Shown: piece by piece, positions 62,438 through 64,000 of the stretch
Layout of the letters: each line of letters opens with the position of its first letter
How positions within the stretch are numbered: the stretch's first letter is position 1
Made by a program: the position numbers and the translations under genes
NCBI GenBank assembly: GCA_965198325.1
Contig: CBDAPE010000013.1
Location: 248,001 to 312,000, forward strand
DNA length: 64,000 nt
Reading direction: 5' to 3'
DNA from: CBDAPE01 sp965198325
GTDB taxonomy: Bacteria; Pseudomonadota; Alphaproteobacteria; UBA828; JAPUJA01
The notes under the pieces: model-generated
The model's input: only the letters and a program-made list of their open reading frames with translations
What the model was told of the DNA's origin: nothing
Database searches by the model: none

Positions 62438-63595
62438 TCACCATGGGCTCGATTTCGATGTGTGGACATGATCGGGCATTTTGTAACTTAATCCACCCGG
62501 GTCGTACACCGAGATTTGGAGAAGCTGTGAAAAATTTCCGGACCTGATTAGCTGGTCGTTCTTGAAAAACCGCCAAATGCGTTGTTTCGACCGGTAAACT
62601 AACAGTGTTCCCAGGGTCAAGGTCTTTGGAAACTGGAACTGGTTGGCGATTTTGTTTCCAATGAGTGCTCGTGAAAGGCGGTAGGCCAAAGCCGTTATAT
62701 TTTTCTTTTCGACCGGATCTGTTATGTCCGCGACCGACGGAATGGCTTGGATCAACATGTTGGCTACGGCTATCGAATCGGCGTCCGGCGGCGGCTCGCA
62801 CATATAGCCGATCTTGTACATCTTTTGCGCTTCCGCGGCGCTGGAATAGAGGATGGTTTCAGGTATCCCCATGAGATAGCCGGTGTAGCGCCAGACGGCG
62901 AGAACGCTCTCTCTTTCTTCCTTGTTTAGTGACGCGCCCACCAACAACGAGTATTCCAACAGGCGCGCGGAAAAGACGGAGATGGCGAAGCCCAGATGCG
63001 CCGCGCTTACCGGCGTGCCCCAAGCTTCGTGATTCCAATCGTCCGATTTCGCCAGCAGACCTCTTATTCGAGCATGAACGAAGCGAATGCGCGTGGACAG
63101 CTTCCATCCATCGCCGTCTCTGCGCAAGCCACCGGGGAAAAATATGTCCATCATGTGGCGGTTGTTCTGCTGTAGGCGTCTTTTGGTCGACGCCACTCGC
63201 CCGGTAATGTTGAAAGACTTGGCGATAAGCGTCGAAAAGCCTTCTACCAGCACCCCCGTAACGAATGCGACGAGCATGAGGTCTACGTTTGCGTGAAAGG
63301 CGCGAATCCCCGGACGGAAGGCTTCGCGGTCGAGCCACGGAGGTTCGTCATCGAGAATCTTGAAGAAATCGCGCAGGACCTGCGGCGCGCCTTTTAGAAT
63401 CTCATCCCGCTGCTCTATGCCGGCCTCAACAAACCGGTGCAGGTCGGCGGGAGGCAGCGAGGAGAGTTCCTCCATCACCGTGTCGAGCGCGGGGTCGCCC
63501 ATGGTGGTGTGCTTGATGTAGTTGTCCGCAGCCGCTTGGTCGCGGAGGCGGGCTTTCGCATAACCCTCGGTGTAGGCTGAAGGTATCGGTGTCAT
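62438..63595 (-). CDS. MpaB-type oxygenase (DUF2236, latex-clearing-protein-like)
   Basis: The 385-residue helical protein matches the DUF2236 family: PPWLDREAFRPGIRAFHAN, then TGRVASTKRRL and LSTRIRFVHARIRGLL with the basic residues and His that hold a b-type heme in latex-clearing protein. It has no signal peptide. It lies 153 bases upstream of the RND gene on the same strand, so it may share lipid or isoprenoid substrates. Confidence 0.78.
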   Translation of the reverse strand: MTPIPSAYTEGYAKARLRDQAAADNYIKHTTMGDPALDTVMEELSSLPPADLHRFVEAGIEQRDEILKGAPQVLRDFFKILDDEPPWLDREAFRPGIRAFHANVDLMLVAFVTGVLVEGFSTLIAKSFNITGRVASTKRRLQQNNRHMMDIFFPGGLRRDGDGWKLSTRIRFVHARIRGLLAKSDDWNHEAWGTPVSAAHLGFAISVFSARLLEYSLLVGASLNKEERESVLAVWRYTGYLMGIPETILYSSAAEAQKMYKIGYMCEPPPDADSIAVANMLIQAIPSVADITDPVEKKNITALAYRLSRALIGNKIANQFQFPKTLTLGTLLVYRSKQRIWRFFKNDQLIRSGNFSQLLQISVYDPGGLSYKMPDHVHTSKSSPW

Positions 63596-63827
63596 AGTTC
63601 ACTCCTTAACTCAGTATAGCTGGGATCAAATGACTTCCTAGCAGTCTGTCGGGCTTTGGCCCAAGAGATTTGGACGGCTCGGCCTGGCGGGGCCGTGATG
63701 CGACCCTCGCCGGAGCGGTGCGGATAGGCTGGGTTTTCTGCTCGGCGGTCGAGATTGAGCTGCTTTGCCGGCGCTCCGGTGGGCTCTGGGCCGAGCGTTG
63801 CGGCGGCTTTTCGGCGCGAGAAAGGCG

Positions 63828-64000
63828 TCATGAGGCCATCTTGAGCTTGTGCAGGCGCTTGCAGTTGTAGGCGAGGGCCACCAAGTCCCACTCGCCGGCC
63901 ACCATGTCGCAGCCGCGCAGGGAGAATTCGGTGAAGCCGGGCACCGCCTTGATGATGCCGAAGACAGGCTCCACGGTCTGTTGGCGCAGCCTGTAGAGGG
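63828..64000 (-). pseudogene. IS1182/IS5-type transposase C-terminal part (runs off the window)
   Basis: The minus strand reads RLRQQTVEPVFGIIKAVPGF, then MVAGEWDLVALAYNCKRLHK and stop. This is the C-terminal DDE part of IS1182-like transposases. The rest is outside the window. Confidence 0.7.

Noticed and set aside
1..64000. tRNA, rRNA or riboswitch genes
   Set aside because: No cloverleaf-like or rRNA sequence was recognised on reading both strands; a covariance search would be needed to exclude small RNAs.

Overview
The window is high-GC DNA from an alphaproteobacterium, most likely from the Rhodospirillales or a related order. Support comes from the codon bias, a DinB polymerase with an N-terminal zinc ribbon, and a DUF3489/DUF2924/large-recombinase module typical of that class. 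No rRNA, tRNA or CRISPR array was found. The striking property is decay: intact metabolic operons sit between layers of insertion sequences (IS5, IS256, IS21, IS3, IS630, IS110, IS6 and IS1182-like), short non-autonomous elements, and gene stubs. This fits a genome in a recent phase of IS expansion and gene loss, such as a recently host-restricted lineage.

Layout. (1) 1-10440, minus strand: a nonulosonic-acid (pseudaminic or legionaminic type) surface-polysaccharide operon. It is headed by a winged-helix regulator and a NusG/RfaH-type antiterminator. A perfect ops-type element lies just downstream of the antiterminator. Then follow a wbpB-like gene with an internal deletion, PseG, a CMP-sugar synthetase, a formyltransferase split by IS5, NeuB, a histidine phosphatase, a ComA-like phosphosulfolactate synthase, an ATP-grasp ligase, a VOC protein, a PIG-L deacetylase, and truncated NeuB and ABC-transporter stubs. 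Most genes overlap by a few bases, so translation is coupled. (2) 10.7-16.6 kb: remains of a conjugative region (MobF relaxase) cut by an IS21 that itself carries an IS256. (3) 16.6-25.2 kb: autotransporter remnant, integrase stub, vsr, then an IS graveyard. (4) 25.2-29.5 kb, minus: a multicopper oxidase / ApbE flavin transferase / YejA-like binding-protein operon behind a Fur-like box. (5) 29.5-39.8 kb: IS3 with a 409-bp tandem duplication, a CHAT/caspase-like DUF6642-type protein, an MFS transporter, a LivK-type binding protein, and stubs of GlpD and UmuC. (6) 40.1-53.8 kb: an NCS2 purine/uracil-type permease fused to a degenerate histidine-kinase-like ATPase domain, a short-chain dehydrogenase, DinB, VOC, UPF0149, a recombinase module with CCTGTT/AACAGG repeats, an IS3, and a periplasmic TPR protein. 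(7) 53.9-57.8 kb: IS110 with a third IS256 inserted, plus IS21 pieces. (8) 57.9-63.6 kb, minus: an MpaB-type oxygenase, then an RND (MMPL) transporter / LolA-like / outer-membrane protein operon, probably for lipid trafficking.

The most promising biology is the nonulosonate operon. A PEP-using sugar-acid synthase, a ComA-like (PEP plus sulfite) synthase, a phosphatase and an ATP-grasp ligase are translationally coupled there. That suggests an unusual, perhaps sulfonated, acyl decoration on a nine-carbon sugar. This is an inference and could be tested by chemistry. The second theme is the 238-bp MITE-like family and the three same-length IS256 copies, which show how the region was broken up.
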